Shown: positions 1-11,900, counted from the stretch's first letter. The stretch is 64,000 bases of DNA from Rosa chinensis (GCF_002994745.2 NC_037091.1:4209501-4273500); one strand, 5' to 3'. The notes: a model not told the origin generated them from the sequence alone. A program made the numbers and translations.

Positions 1-85
1 TATTACAAGCAAAGAGTGCCAGTCATGGAAGGCGCGTCCCGCACGTGGCCACTTGTAGGAGTAATTGGACGGAGGCAAATGAGTC

Positions 86-93
86 TATATAAA
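86..93 (+). promoter_or_regulatory. TATA box of the CNL gene
   Basis: The sequence tatataaa lies 78 bases upstream of the chosen ATG at 171. A start of transcription about 30 bases downstream would give a 5' leader of roughly 50 bases. The position and perfect match make it a credible core promoter; it was read by eye only. Confidence 0.6.
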
Positions 94-170
94 TTGAGCC
101 AAAGACACTGGCTGCTGCACGCCCACACATTTGTAATTTCTCTGCTTTTCCATCTTTGAATTTCAACAAC

Positions 171-3038
171 ATGGCTGCAGCACTGGTTAATGTTCTGCTA
201 GCGCGTTTGGCTACGCTCTCCCTTGGCAAGATCCAACGAGAGCTGAATATGGTGGTCGGGGTTAAGCAAGAAGTCAAAAATCTCACCAAGAAACTCCAAG
301 CTATTCAAGCTGTGCTGGAGGACGCAGAGCAGAGGCAAGAGATGGAAGCCAGCGTGAAACTTTGGCTCAATGAGCTAAATGATGTTTCCCACGACATGGA
401 TGACGTGCTCGATGAGTGGATCACTAGAGTTCTGATGCATCAAGTGGAGAAAGAAGAAAAACAAGGTACTAATTCTCTTGTTGCTACTAAGAAGAAGGTA
501 TGCTTCCCCTTTCCTTCCTCTTGCTTTCGCTTCAGCCAGGTCAATCAATTATTTCTTCGTCACGAAATTGCTTCGAAGATAAAAGAATTGAATGAAACAT
601 TAGCTCAGATTGATGAAAACAAACAAAGGTTTAACTTTCAAAACATCATTACAAGGGTTCCCGAACTACCTCAACGTCAAAAAACTACTTCTCTTCCCAA
701 TGCTAAAACATTTGGTCGAGATAATGAAAAAAACCTCATAATTAGCAAGCTGCTAAGTGAGAGTACTGAAGGACAAGAGGTTCCTCTTGTCATCCCTATT
801 GTAGGGATGGGGGGCATAGGAAAAACATCTCTTGTCAACTTAGTCTATAATGATGAAAAGATCAAATCTCATTTTGACGAGAGAATATGGGTATGTGTCT
901 CAGATCCTTTTGAAGAGATAAAAATCGCTAAAGCTATTGTTGAAGGTCTAGAACAAGATAATACCTCAAATGAGTTGGAAACTTTGATGAGAAGCATTAA
1001 TCAATCGATTGAGGGTAAAAAGTTCCTCCTTGTTTTAGATGATGTGTGGAGCCCAAAGTTAAATCAATGGGAAGAATTAATTAAACCTCTATGTAACGGT
1101 GCTATGGGTAGTACAGTATTGGTGACCACTAGAAAAGAGGAAGTTGCTACTTTAATGAAAGCAACAACTCAATTGATCCCTCTGAAGGCGTTGGGTGAAG
1201 TATTTTGTTTGTCATTGTTCTATTACTACGCAGACATTAATGAGAGTAGTGTGTCTAAACAATTTTACGACATTGGGTTAGAGATTGTTAAAAGGTGCAA
1301 TGGGTTGCCTCTAGCTGCAAAGGCGTTAGGAAGCCTCATGCGCAATAAGAAAAAGATTCATGAATGGCGAGCTGTTTTAAATAGCAAGACATGGGAATTG
1401 GAAGAGATTCAACAAGATGTTTTTCGGCCTTTATTACTAAGTTATCTTGATTTGTCTCCAGCAATCAAACGTTGCCTTTTATATTGTGCTACATTCCCAA
1501 AAGATTTTGAATTTCAGAATGATATGTTGATTGAGTTGTGGATGTCGCAAGATTATTTATATATGGGAAGAAGACAAGAAAAGATAGCAATAGGTCAAAA
1601 TTATTTTGATGACTTAGTAAGGCGGTCTTTTTTTCAAAATGTTCGTTTATGTGTTGAAGGAGTAATAGCTTGCCAAATTCATGATATTGTACATGACTTT
1701 TTGCAATATCTAACCAAGAATGAATCTTTGATTTTGGATTTTGAGTTAGATGGCAGTGATAGAATGAAGGTGCCGAATGATAAACTCCGTCATTTGACTT
1801 TAGTTAATGCAACTGAGAGTGATTCTTTGGTATCTTTTTTACTCACTTGTAGAAATTTGCGTAGCTTCACAATTATGGGTCCATCCAGCTATAATTTCAT
1901 TACTATCTCAATGTTTGAGTTGATAGAACAGTTGAAATGTCTTAGGGCATTAAACTTGTGTAATTCCGATATAAACGATACTGGTGTTGTAAAAATTCCC
2001 AAAATTATTGGTGGATTGATACATTTGAGGTATCTTGATTTGTCTGGTAACAGACAGTTGGTGGAATTATCAGGCTCCATAAGTAGCTTATACAACCTGC
2101 AAACCTTGCGACTTGCTTACTGTTATTCTCTCGAAAAAATAGATGTGGGAAGCCTGATTAACTTGATGCATCTTCATGTTCAAGACTGTGGTAGGCTAAA
2201 TTTAATTAAAGGGATTGAGAAATTAACAGAATTGCAAACGCTAGATGAATTTAATATTGGAGTTGGTGATGAACAAAACAAGTTGGAAGATCTGAAAGAC
2301 TTGAACCAGCTTCAACAGGATCTTAGTATTTGTATTTGCGGACCGCTAGATGCAAATATGGCGGAGAAAGCAAATATACGGAATAAGGCTCACCTCACAC
2401 ATTTGGCCCTGACGTACAGACGGTACAGTGAGAATAATGAAGGAGATGATAGAGAAATTATGAATGCCTTAGAGCCGCATCCAGATTTGGAAGGTTTACA
2501 AATCTTTAGTTATGGAGGCGTCACCTTCTCCCATTGGTTGTTGTCTTTGCAGAGCTTGACAAGACTCGACCTTTCTTCTTGCAATAGATGTGAGTTTTTG
2601 CCTCCTTTAGGGAAACTGCCTGCCCTTGAATCATTACATATTGAATGCAGTAAGCAAGTGAAAAGGGTAGGAGTTGAGTTACTGGGAATAGAAACAACAA
2701 CTAGGCAAACCTCGTCGACATTCAACTCATTCCAGAAGCTGAAACAACTTTCCTTCTTCAGCATGACGTTATGGGAAGAGTGGCAAGGAGTGGACGGCTG
2801 GAGTAGGGAAGAGGAGAATTCTGAGACTAATAATATTACAATCATGCCATGCCTCTCTAAGTTGAGAATTACTTGCTGCAAGAAGCTAAAAGCACTGCCG
2901 GACTTCCTGTGGAAGACACCACTTCAGGAATTGCACATCAAACAATCTCCAATTCTCGAAAACCTTTACAGAGAAGGAACGGGTGAACAGTGGGCCAAGA
3001 TTTCTCACATCTCAAGCATCAAGATAACAGCAATCTAA
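171..3038 (+). CDS. CC-NBS-LRR (CNL) disease resistance protein, RGA type
   Basis: A single-exon ORF of 955 codons encoding an intracellular immune receptor of the CNL class, which detects pathogen effectors and switches by nucleotide exchange. The start is ATG 171 (MAAALVNVLL); the frame is open 15 bases further upstream but only from TTG. Domains by residue: Rx-type coiled coil about 1-160 with an EDVID-like stretch (DMDDVLDEW, about 75-84); NB-ARC with P-loop GMGGIGKT at 212-219, kinase-2 LLVLDDVW at 286-293, RNBS-B GSTVLVTTR at 313-321, GLPLA at 378-382, RNBS-D around CLLYCATFPKDF; then leucine-rich repeats to the end. Two oddities: the MHD switch motif reads QIHD (502-505), and the segment before GLPLA is unusual (ALGEVFCLSLF, lacking the usual Trp). 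The frame is intact and the length is normal, so the gene is probably functional. It is the only complete resistance gene here. Confidence 0.93.
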   Translation: MAAALVNVLLARLATLSLGKIQRELNMVVGVKQEVKNLTKKLQAIQAVLEDAEQRQEMEASVKLWLNELNDVSHDMDDVLDEWITRVLMHQVEKEEKQGTNSLVATKKKVCFPFPSSCFRFSQVNQLFLRHEIASKIKELNETLAQIDENKQRFNFQNIITRVPELPQRQKTTSLPNAKTFGRDNEKNLIISKLLSESTEGQEVPLVIPIVGMGGIGKTSLVNLVYNDEKIKSHFDERIWVCVSDPFEEIKIAKAIVEGLEQDNTSNELETLMRSINQSIEGKKFLLVLDDVWSPKLNQWEELIKPLCNGAMGSTVLVTTRKEEVATLMKATTQLIPLKALGEVFCLSLFYYYADINESSVSKQFYDIGLEIVKRCNGLPLAAKALGSLMRNKKKIHEWRAVLNSKTWELEEIQQDVFRPLLLSYLDLSPAIKRCLLYCATFPKDFEFQNDMLIELWMSQDYLYMGRRQEKIAIGQNYFDDLVRRSFFQNVRLCVEGVIACQIHDIVHDFLQYLTKNESLILDFELDGSDRMKVPNDKLRHLTLVNATESDSLVSFLLTCRNLRSFTIMGPSSYNFITISMFELIEQLKCLRALNLCNSDINDTGVVKIPKIIGGLIHLRYLDLSGNRQLVELSGSISSLYNLQTLRLAYCYSLEKIDVGSLINLMHLHVQDCGRLNLIKGIEKLTELQTLDEFNIGVGDEQNKLEDLKDLNQLQQDLSICICGPLDANMAEKANIRNKAHLTHLALTYRRYSENNEGDDREIMNALEPHPDLEGLQIFSYGGVTFSHWLLSLQSLTRLDLSSCNRCEFLPPLGKLPALESLHIECSKQVKRVGVELLGIETTTRQTSSTFNSFQKLKQLSFFSMTLWEEWQGVDGWSREEENSETNNITIMPCLSKLRITCCKKLKALPDFLWKTPLQELHIKQSPILENLYREGTGEQWAKISHISSIKITAI

Positions 3039-4099
3039 ACTGGATGATGCATGTCTAGATGAGTGAAAAGGTATATTTGCTTCAATGTTTAAGTCACAGT
3101 TGCTTCATTTAATTGGATATTGTTATTATGATCTATAATTTCTCTGTCATTTGTTTGGCCTCTTTAATTCAGATTCCAGACTTCAGCTTCACTTGAAACA
3201 AGCACATTTTTAAGAGGAAAGTCCTTGTCTCATGGTGCATCATATTTCAACCTGGTGAGCTTAATATATGGACTACATGTTATTATTTGTATCACATGGG
3301 ACTGTTATATATGTATCTTTGGATTTATAATTGAATCATTTCTTTTACCACTATGTATTCATGTCCGATGGAAGCTAATACTGGAAGGCAGAAGGAACAC
3401 ATCAATTGAGCATAAAGGCATTGTCTTATATATCAGTGATTAGTTGAGCATGATTCGACAGTGTTATAGCATAGACTAAACCTAGAGGAGTACTGAAGAG
3501 GTCAAAGACTTGAAGATCTTACCAGTAGGTCATAAATGTGCTTCTGCAAATGCTCAACTCCCTATCAATTTTAGCCGTCTTTACTTATTTGGCTTGATTT
3601 TTTCAAGTTACAGGTAATTTCAATGCTCTGATTTTTATCCCAAGTCTCTGTACTTGTTAGCAAAGCTAAGTCTCTTTTATACAGCAGATGATGATTCATG
3701 GCCATGTGAATAGCTAAAGGGATTGCTGGACTTCCAAGATCAGATGATCTTCACCCCTAAGGTTTGTTTTTCTTTTGTGCTGACATTCCAAATAGGAATT
3801 TCGCCAAAAATCTTTTGACAGTTTGTAGTTTATTGATTTTCTTCTGTAAATCAAGTTATAGATGAGTCCTCAAATCATGTATCTATTGTAGATGTGAATT
3901 GCACTAGGCTACTTGTACTGCTCGTACTGAGGCTGCATGCATTCAGCATGGCAGCAGAATTTATTAAGCTGCATGCATACCTATTTGTAGATTATATTAT
4001 AACTTGAAGTTCTTGGTTTTCAAGATGGACTCATTAGCTAAGTCACAGAAAACCTTTTGGTTAGTTACATTGGACCAAGGATGGAGCTTAGTTAGAACA

Positions 4100-7000
4100 T
4101 CTCTTCAATTGTTTGGACTTTATTAGACTTACTGGTAAGCTATGACAATAAGCTGTCATTGGAGAAGTTAAACTCGGGATTGTTCCTTTGGTCCAACTAA
4201 GTTGTGCTAGCTTGCATGTGTATCCTTCTGCTCATCTAACTAAATTTCCATGTTTTAGTATATTTGGTGTTTATCATTTATTAGCAAGGAATAAAAAAGA
4301 AGTGAGAACAATGATGCATTATATAGACATGAGCATGATGCATCAAATGGTTTTCTTGAGAGATTAATGTTTGAGTATGATATAGGTGATCATGACTGTC
4401 AGGAGCTTAAAGGTCACAAAACAGAACCAGTTAAAGACATGTTCTTAAAGCATTGAAAGAAGGCATGAGGCCATGAGGGTACTGAAGGCTGCCGGTTTGA
4501 AGACCTTCCAGGTCGGTTATGATACTCTTCTTCCTCTGATGCTGGCACTTGAGTCCCTATCAAGTGCACCCATCCTTACATCCCCATTTTATGACCGTAT
4601 AAATTTCAGACAGTGTAAGCACCCTTCTACGTAGGAATTGGGAGGTTAGGCTTCAAAGTTCTGCTGGCTACACTCCCCAAGACAAGATGGCCCTCAGGTA
4701 CCCTTCATGTTGTGTGATTTCCAGATATATAATATAAAAAAAATTCTTTAGGTAGCAGAACAAAACCTTATATTACTTAGAATTATCATTTTCTTTTAAT
4801 TCAGGTTATATTCAAGTCTAACTAATGTTTCTGTTGCAAAAGAAAATTGCACAAACATATATGTACAGCTCACACTTAGAATGGCGCGCCTTGGGAGTTG
4901 TAAAGCTAAAGGGATGCTAATATGGTAAACTCTCTATATGTCATAACCTGAGGTTCTCGGTTCATGGGTGTTTGTGGCACATGTATAGCTCTGTGAGACA
5001 GTGACTGTTAGACAGAGATAAGGATAACAGATTGCTTTAAATTTTTTGGTTATTTGGGTACCTAGGTTGGACAAGCTGTGGCAAAGCATTTACATTTGAT
5101 GCACCAATCATACCTACATTTGACAAGCTGTGGTCCGGGGTGGCCATGACACCTGCTTCATTCACTTTTGTTTTCAGCCACTCGTCATAAGGAGATTAAT
5201 TTCTTTTTTGCAGAGGATTGGGCAAGTACTCATGCATCCAATGATTGGAAACCCAGCCCAGGTCTCAGTGCCCTATATCTTTCTAAACAGCATTTGTATA
5301 CCTGTTGTCTGCTGATACAAATTTAATTGCCTGTATGCTGATCTCTACTTGTGCAGAGAGAATAACCACTATATATATTTTCCTTTAGGGGCCGAATATT
5401 CCATGCAAAGACCATATGACATAAAATGAGTGAAGAGCTGTTGAATAGCTGGTTGTCTAAGTTAGATACAGTACCTGCCACAGAATGAGCGATTTTTCTT
5501 CCAATAATGAAGGTATGAGTAACAGATTTTTTTATAATTTTTCATTTAGATAAGTTAACTCTAACAAAAATAAATAGATAGAAAATTATAGGGTGCAAGA
5601 TTGTTATGATGATGTATAGTACTCTTCATTATATGTTGTCATTCCAACTGAAAAACAGTGATGAGCTGAAAATTTTCCTTCAGAAATCTGTACAGTAACA
5701 TGACTATCAAATATTTTGGTGATATCAAAATTTTTTTGAAGTAGTAATTATTTACAGTATCATAGGCCTGTTACAAGTATACTATCAAAACAGCTACATG
5801 GTATACTATCAAAACAGCTACATGACTATGCTAAGCCTGTTACAAGTAACATGACTATCAAAACATCTAAGATGCCTGTATATACTTGCTTGAAGTTCTT
5901 GAGTTTTGAGTGTCCGATCGAGGCACTGCCGCACTGGCTTGAAATTCTTGCAACCAGCTTTATTTGATTTTTCTTTCAAAATCATCTTTTACTATTTAAC
6001 ACAAGATGTCTTCGTATTCACATTATTTTAAACCGCATTATTCCAACTGATATATTGTAGTTGCTGTCAAACCGCCATTCCTTGCAGGAGAATGTCAACC
6101 AACGGTATTACAACATCATACAATTACAAACTTCTTTGGTGTCACTCATTTGACTGATGGATGGAGGCTGTCTTACCTAGGTAATTTTTCATAACCATCT
6201 TAAGTAAGCATGGGTTACAAAGTAGACTGATCCCATCGCATGAATTACTGTTGTATTATTGGCTTAAGATATTCAAGGTATGGAAGAAAAGAGTGGATAT
6301 GACCATGAGGTCCATTCCATGAAAATTCACGTTTGCAATATGTTAAAACTGAGATTATCATTTAGCCCATTGCTGCAACAATGTTGTTCCACATAGATTT
6401 ATGAGTTCAACTTATTAATTAGCTATTGGGTTTGGTATCACAGGTTACTTTTAACCATTTGGTTAATCCGATGTATTAAGCAGGATGGCTCTTAATTAGC
6501 CAAGCAGCTGAGGCACCTGTTCGATAGTGTCTGGACTTTATTAGGAAGCTATGCATGGTTGTGAGGTGTGACTATGAGCCATCATAGAATAATGTTCAAC
6601 TTGGGATTATTTCTTTGGTCTACCTAGCTAGGTTGTGCCTGTGTCTATTCTGCTGATTTTAACTTGTATCTTCATATATTGTTAATAATATTCTGCTTCG
6701 TCCAAAGCAAATTGTGCATAATTTATTTCGATCTTTTGATTCAGGTTACTAAGTCCTCTGATTAATCATACCAAGATACATGTAGATCTAATATATATCC
6801 AAGCTTCAAGCATTTAGAATCTCCTTGGAGTTGAAAGCCTGATCTAATTGTACTTTGATAAGCTATTATACCTCTATATCATTACTGGTGCCTTGCGCAT
6901 GGATGTAGCTAAACTGTTGTTACGTGTGACTTAAGTTGCAACTGCATGCAGCTGTATTTTTTGAGAAATGTCTACTCGCTTTTTGTTTGTCTTCAATTAC

Positions 7001-7560
7001 AAGAGAGCATTTGTTTTGTCTATGTATTATTGACTTTGAACATTGTTCTGTTAGATTTTGAGTAGCACTAAATCGAGCATCAGATATTGCTTTAATTTTA
7101 ACTTTTTTTGGTTTTTCGGTTTTACTTAGGTGGAGGATGGGAAAAATGATCTGCCAATATTTGATTGTAATCCTAGCTCGATCAACTTCAGAAAAGGTCT
7201 CACTTCCCTATTAATGTGACAAAGAGCGATAGACTAACACCGAATCACCAACATCTTTGAACCTGCCTTAAAGATTCTCTACTTTTGCAGAGAGGACAAG
7301 CACTACATCGTCCTTCATCATCTTCCTTCTAGTTTGTCCGCCAAACAAAGACAGCACGAGCTGAAATGAGTGAAGAACTGTGAGTCAGCTTGTTGTCGAA
7401 GAAACATACATTAACTGCAACAGAAACAGTAACCGTTCCAGGAATGAAGGTATGAATAACAAATTTATTCATTTCATTGATCTTGCACCTTCTGGATCCC
7501 ACTTCGTCGCACTGAAAAATGTCTGCTTAATATTGTGTCATTCCAATTGAAAAAAAAAGA
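4100..7560. repeat. Old diverged direct duplication in the CNL flank
   Basis: Blocks recur in the same order. Around 4110-4240 (ggactttattag, then gggattgttcctttggtc and gttgtgctagcttgc) matches 6530-6650. Around 5423-5525 (aaatgagtgaagagctg, then ggttgtc, then aatgaaggtatga) matches 7363-7460. 5636-5660 (cattccaactgaaaaa) matches about 7538-7558. The offset falls from about 2.4 kb to 1.9 kb, so indels have accumulated. This looks like an ancient tandem duplication of roughly 2 kb, cut at its right edge by the LINE. Confidence 0.6.
5777..5824. repeat. Perfect 24-bp tandem duplication
   Basis: Two identical head-to-tail 24-bp units (5777-5800 and 5801-5824, each starting gtatactatcaaaacag). 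A related partial copy follows at about 5850 (catgactatcaaaacat). This looks like replication slippage in non-coding DNA. Confidence 0.85.
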
Positions 7561-7600
7561 AGAAAAAAAAAGCGATGGACGGCAGGGAAACTTCTTCACC

Positions 7601-7615
7601 TGGAACTGTTGATTA
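7601..7615. repeat. LINE target-site duplication, left copy
   Basis: tggaactgttgatta occurs here and, identically, at 11886-11900, bracketing the LINE. A 15-bp duplication is typical of target-primed reverse transcription. Confidence 0.93.
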
Positions 7616-7726
7616 TTATTATTTTTTTTTTTTTGAGGGGAATGAAAGACTAATTCATTGATTGAGCATCATTACAATCCGAGATTAATATAGCCTCCAC
7701 AGACAGAGGAATATGTGAAAAGAAAT

Positions 7727-9110
7727 CTATCTGAAATCAATATTCTTGGCTTCCTGAGCCAAGATGTGAGCCACACCATTAGCCTGTCTTCCAACCTTGA
7801 GGACACGAGCATCCAAAGCCTCATGCAACAGAGCTCGCAAGTCTTCTAGCAAAAAACCGAGTTCCGAATAGTCCAGTGCAGCAGAAGATAATGCAGACAC
7901 CAAATCCAAACAATCTGTCTCCACCATCAGGGGCGTAAGATGGTGTTCAATAGCCAGTTGCACCCCAAGAACCAATGCCAGCAGCTCCGCATGCCGAGCT
8001 GATTGAGCTATTGTTATGGAGTGCCGAAACCCATGAAGAAAAGCCCCGTCATGGTCTCTAAACAGCCCACCTAAACCCGAGTGACCTGAAACTTGATCGA
8101 ATGCAGCATCAACATTCAGTTTTACAAAACCCATTGGAGGCTTCTTCCACCTGGGAATCGGGCTAGCAGCCAAACCCGACCGGGTAGAAGAAAGAGCAGC
8201 TTTATATTCTTCCAACCAACCCAAAGTCAGTAGGACAATCTGTGAAGCTTGTTGAAAATCGCCCTCCCAAACCTTAGCATTTCTATTCCTCCAAGTAGCC
8301 CACAGAATCATCAAGAAAGAGGCAAAGATCTGGGGTTATGACGAAGAGACTAACAGAAGCCAATCTGCAACACTTGTAGGGGCCAAAAATAATGGGAGGT
8401 TGTCACCTTGAAACAAACTAGAAGCATGGGGACAATCACGGACCGCATGAAGAGGAGTCTCTATTTCTTCGTCACAGAGTGGGCATTGGGTATCCAAATC
8501 AATACCACGTTCACTAAGCCTACTCTGAGTAGGAAGAACATTGGAGGCTGCTTTCCATGCACAGATCTTGACACGACCTGGGACTGGCGCTTTCCACAGT
8601 TGACGCCAAAGTGCCGCACTTGGGTTAGGTGTGGAAGAATCCTCAAGAAGCTATATGATAAGCCGATTTAACCGTGAACCGACCACTTTTATCACCACCC
8701 CAAATCCACCTATCCTCATGGTTCCGGGGGCTAAGAGGAATGAAGAGGATCTTCTGAACAATATGAGCAGGAAATAACTCGGATGATAACGTAGAATTCC
8801 ACACACCTGGAGAACTAAACAGATCAGCCACAAGAGTCACTTGATTCGAGAAAAAAGCACTCAAATCCTCATCCATTAACCACGGGTCCAACCATATATT
8901 GGTAGACAAACCATTCCCAATATGTCGTTTAATACCAGCTTTAAGAATATCACGACCCTGCAAAATACTTCTCCAAGCGTAGGAAGGCTGTGTGCCTAAA
9001 GTAGCCTCCCAAAAATTACTATGGGGAAAATACAGAGCTTTGAAAAGCTGGCCAATCAAAGAGTTAGGACTTTGAAGTAACCTCCACCCTTGCTTAGCTA
9101 ACATAGCCAA
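7727..9110 (-). pseudogene. LINE ORF2 C-terminal part: linker, zinc-binding region and RNase H
   Basis: The 3' third of ORF2, in several frames. 9110-8643 continues the region after the reverse transcriptase (from AMLAKQGWRLL onward). The zf-RVT-like segment that follows (about 8640-8330) changes frame at least once. 8314-7727 encodes an RNase H domain with its acidic residues (NVDAAFD, HAELLAL, VETDCLDLV) and a late RQANGVAH block. RNase H would remove the RNA template after first-strand synthesis. The frameshifts mean no complete ORF2 protein can be made. Confidence 0.88.
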
Positions 9111-9111
9111 A

Positions 9112-10977
9112 TTAAAAGCAAAAAGATTCGAAAACCCATACCTCCCATGCTTTTGGGTTTACAACGTTCATCCCAAGCCACCAATGCATAGCCTTCTTCT
9201 CTTCTGTACTCCCCCACCAGAACTGGGCACAGAGCTGATGAAGTTCTTGAATGAGATTCTGAGGAAGCAAATAGCAATTCATTGTGTACAACGGTAAGGC
9301 CTGAGCCACTACTTTGATTAAAATTTCTCTACCTACAGCACTGAGTAATTTAGATCTCCACCCTGTCAATTTTTTAGATAGGTTATCTTTAATATATGCA
9401 AAGGTATCTGTTTTGGAGCTGCCAACCAGGGTCGGAATCCCTAAATACTTCTCATGCTTATCCACCACTTGAACTCCCAGAACCTGGGCCATACTGACCC
9501 TCAGATGTGGCAAAACGTTCCCACTGAAAACAACATTACTCTTCTGTAGATTCACTTGTTGCCCAGAAGCTCTTTCATACATATTCAGTAAATTCCGGAT
9601 CATATGACAATCTTGAGAAGTAGCATTCGAATAAAGCATACTATCATCAACAAACAAGAGATGACTAATGGTAGGAGCGCCATCATAAATACGCAGCCCT
9701 AGCCACTGATAAGTAGAAACCGCATGTGATATAAGGGCAGAAAGACCTTTTGCACACAATAAAAATAAGTAGGGAGACAAAGGATCGCCTTGCCTCAACC
9801 CACGCTGTGGAGTTATATAACCTCTGGGCATGCCATTAACGAGGAAAGAATAGCGTACCGTAGAAAGACAGGACATAATAAGAGCCACCCATTGTTCAGC
9901 AAACCCCAATTTAAGCATGATGCGTTGCAAGAAGCCCCACTCCAATCTGTCGTAAGCTTTACTGATATCCAATTTTAGAGCCAAGAAACCTTCCTCGCCA
10001 CGACTCAACTTGTGCATATAATGAGCTAATTCGGACGCTACCAGAGTATTGTCAGAGATCAGGCGATTAGGGATAAAAGTGCTTTGATGAGGAGAAATAA
10101 TATCTGGCAGAAAGCTCTTGAGTCTATTCGCAATAACCTTGGAAGCTATTTTATAAATGACATTGCATAAAGCAATTGGTCGGAGGTGGGACATGTGCAC
10201 AACCTCCTTGATCTTTGGGATGAGAGCTACATAGGTATAATTCAAATCAGGAGGGATTTCAGAATGAGTTAATATCGAAATCACCGCATTACTAACCTCC
10301 TGCCCAATAAGATCCCAGTATTTCTGGAAGAAAAAAGGTGAAAAGCCATCTGGCCCTGGCGCTTTCGAGGGGTGCATTTGAAATAAAGCAGTACGAACCT
10401 CTTCCAAACTGTAAGGAGCTAATAAGAGGGCATTCATATCTGCTGAGACTCGAGGCTCAATAGTTTGAAGAACTAAGTCCTGAGCCTCCAAATCCGAAGA
10501 TTGGGAGCTGAAAATATTCTGAAAATACTCCAGTACTACCCTATCTATACCGGCCTGGGACTCTTGCCATGTGCCATTAGCATCAAAGAGGCCCTTGATC
10601 TTGTTTTTTTGTCTTCTATTCGATGCTTTCTGATGAAAGAACCAAGAATTCCGGTCACCATCTTTGAGCCAAATTGCTCTAGAGCGTTGCCTCCAATAAG
10701 TCTCATCAATGGACATCAATGCATTCAATCGCTGCGAAAGTTGCAGTTTGCAAACATTGTCATTTTGGTAAAAAGGTTTCTGTAGAAGAGCATCCAGTTG
10801 AGCTCTCACAGCTTCCACATCTTCCCTTGTACTATGAAACACGGTCCTATCCCATTCAAGAAGTTGAGTCCCTAATCCCTTGACTTTACGACACAACTGA
10901 AGCATAGGTTCCCCACCAAAAGGAGTACTCCAAGCCTCCTCCACCTTGGCCGAGAAGCCCTCATGTGCACACCACAT
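9112..10977 (-). pseudogene. LINE ORF2 reverse transcriptase domain
   Basis: An open stretch of 621 codons holding the LINE reverse transcriptase, which copies element RNA at the nicked target. Within the stretch: KAPGPDG about 206-211, catalytic Asp in LDISKAYDR (D337), GLRQGDPLSPYL 393-404, and catalytic FVDD 442-445. FADD is usual here, so the Val is atypical but the Asp pair is present. The stretch joins the endonuclease in the same frame through one TGA codon and a 9-base gap. Its end is out of frame: two 1-base shifts near 9180 and 9125 replace the conserved region before the linker with unrelated residues. Confidence 0.92.
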
Positions 10978-10986
10978 CTCTTCAAA

Positions 10987-11709
10987 TCAGAATTGACGCC
11001 GAAATTTCTCTTGTAGCTGCTGTTCCTTACGGACTTCCAAAAGAAGAGGGACGTGGTCCGACCTACTGGGATGAAGGTTGACCACATGTGAGAAGCTGAG
11101 TTCCAATAACCAGTTTGGTGTACAAGTGCCCCTATCTAGCCTCTCCTTCGTGTTGGAGTCACACCACGTATACATTCCTCCAGCAGATCCCATATCCTTC
11201 AAGTTACAATCCAACAAGGCTTCCTGGAATGCCTGCATTTGCCCTTGATTGCGCAATCTAGCCCCTGACTTCTCTCCCAACTCCAAAATCTCGTTGAAAT
11301 CTCCAGCGACTACCCAAAGGTCCCTTGGATCCCGGGCTAAAGAACGTAGCAAATCCCACGATAGATGACGTTGTCCAGTTTCTGGATGTCCATAAAATCC
11401 AGTGAAACGCCACTCCACCTCGTTAGGAGCATGAACAAAGGCATCAATGTAAAACTGTGCCACGTCTTGAACCCTAACCGACATGGAATCATCCCAGAGT
11501 AGTGCAAGACCCCCTGATCTCTCCACTCGATCAAAGTGAGCAATATGAGGAAGCCCAATAGATCGCCGAAGAGACTGATGTTGTTCCTTGGTATAATGAG
11601 TCTCACTGAGAAAGACAAGATTTATGTGATGCCTTTGAATTAACATCTTCAGAGCATGTCTGGTCCTTCTATTCACAATTCCCTGACAATTCCAGATCAA
11701 AATATTCAT
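10987..11709 (-). pseudogene. LINE ORF2 endonuclease domain
   Basis: The N-terminal apurinic-type (EEP) endonuclease that nicks genomic DNA to start integration. The likely start is the ATG at 11709 (MNILIWNCQGI); the frame is open further upstream but without LINE-like sequence. Visible motifs: NILIWNCQG, LVFLSETH (usually SETK), GDFNEIL, and the catalytic RSDHVPLLL near the end. It stops at TGA 10989-10987, and the next codons in the same frame resume LINE sequence at 10986. A single C-to-T change at a CGA codon would explain the stop. Confidence 0.9.
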
Positions 11710-11885
11710 GTTGAAAGCGGACAAGGTGAACGGAGCACCCACTGAAGCCAACCACGGCACTACAGAAAACCGGAAAACCCTAGGACAAGAAACCAAGGCT
11801 ATGAAGTTTTCACTCTTGGTGAATGGTGATAGTTAGGTGTGGTGTTCAATTGCTAATTGCAAAATTAGATACCAGAAACCATTGA

Positions 11886-11900
11886 TGGAACTGTTGATTA
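11886..11900. repeat. LINE target-site duplication, right copy
   Basis: An identical copy of tggaactgttgatta at 7601-7615; it marks the 5' end of the minus-strand LINE. Confidence 0.93.

Larger units (their letters stand above)
3039..7600. other. Non-coding 3' flank of the CNL gene
   Basis: About 4.5 kb of AT-rich sequence with no convincing ORF. The first part may hold spliced 3'-UTR exons of the CNL gene, since several short stretches sit between pyrimidine-rich acceptor-like sites and gta/gtt donors, but none can be proved. The second half is a diverged repeat of the first half (separate entry). I see no transposon termini in it. Confidence 0.5.
7616..11885 (-). mobile_element. L1-type LINE, ORF2 only, with complete boundaries
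   Basis: A non-LTR retrotransposon on the minus strand bounded by perfect 15-bp target-site duplications. On the minus strand the 3' end is an A tract followed by TAA repeats (read on + as the T run at about 7616-7634). ORF2 contains endonuclease, reverse transcriptase, a C-terminal linker and RNase H. Plant L1 elements normally also carry ORF1 (a DUF4283/CCHC RNA-binding protein); it is missing, and only about 175 bases precede the ORF2 start. The copy is therefore 5'-truncated, as is common for LINEs. It inserted into the CNL 3' flank. Confidence 0.95.

Noticed and set aside
3225..3443. A small gene after the CNL
   Set aside because: 72 codons with no family resemblance, in a region likely to be 3' UTR or intron.
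7727..11796. A viral (caulimovirus-type) origin for the RT
   Set aside because: The FxDD RT, EEP endonuclease, A/TAA tail and 15-bp variable-length target duplication are LINE features; there is no capsid or movement protein.
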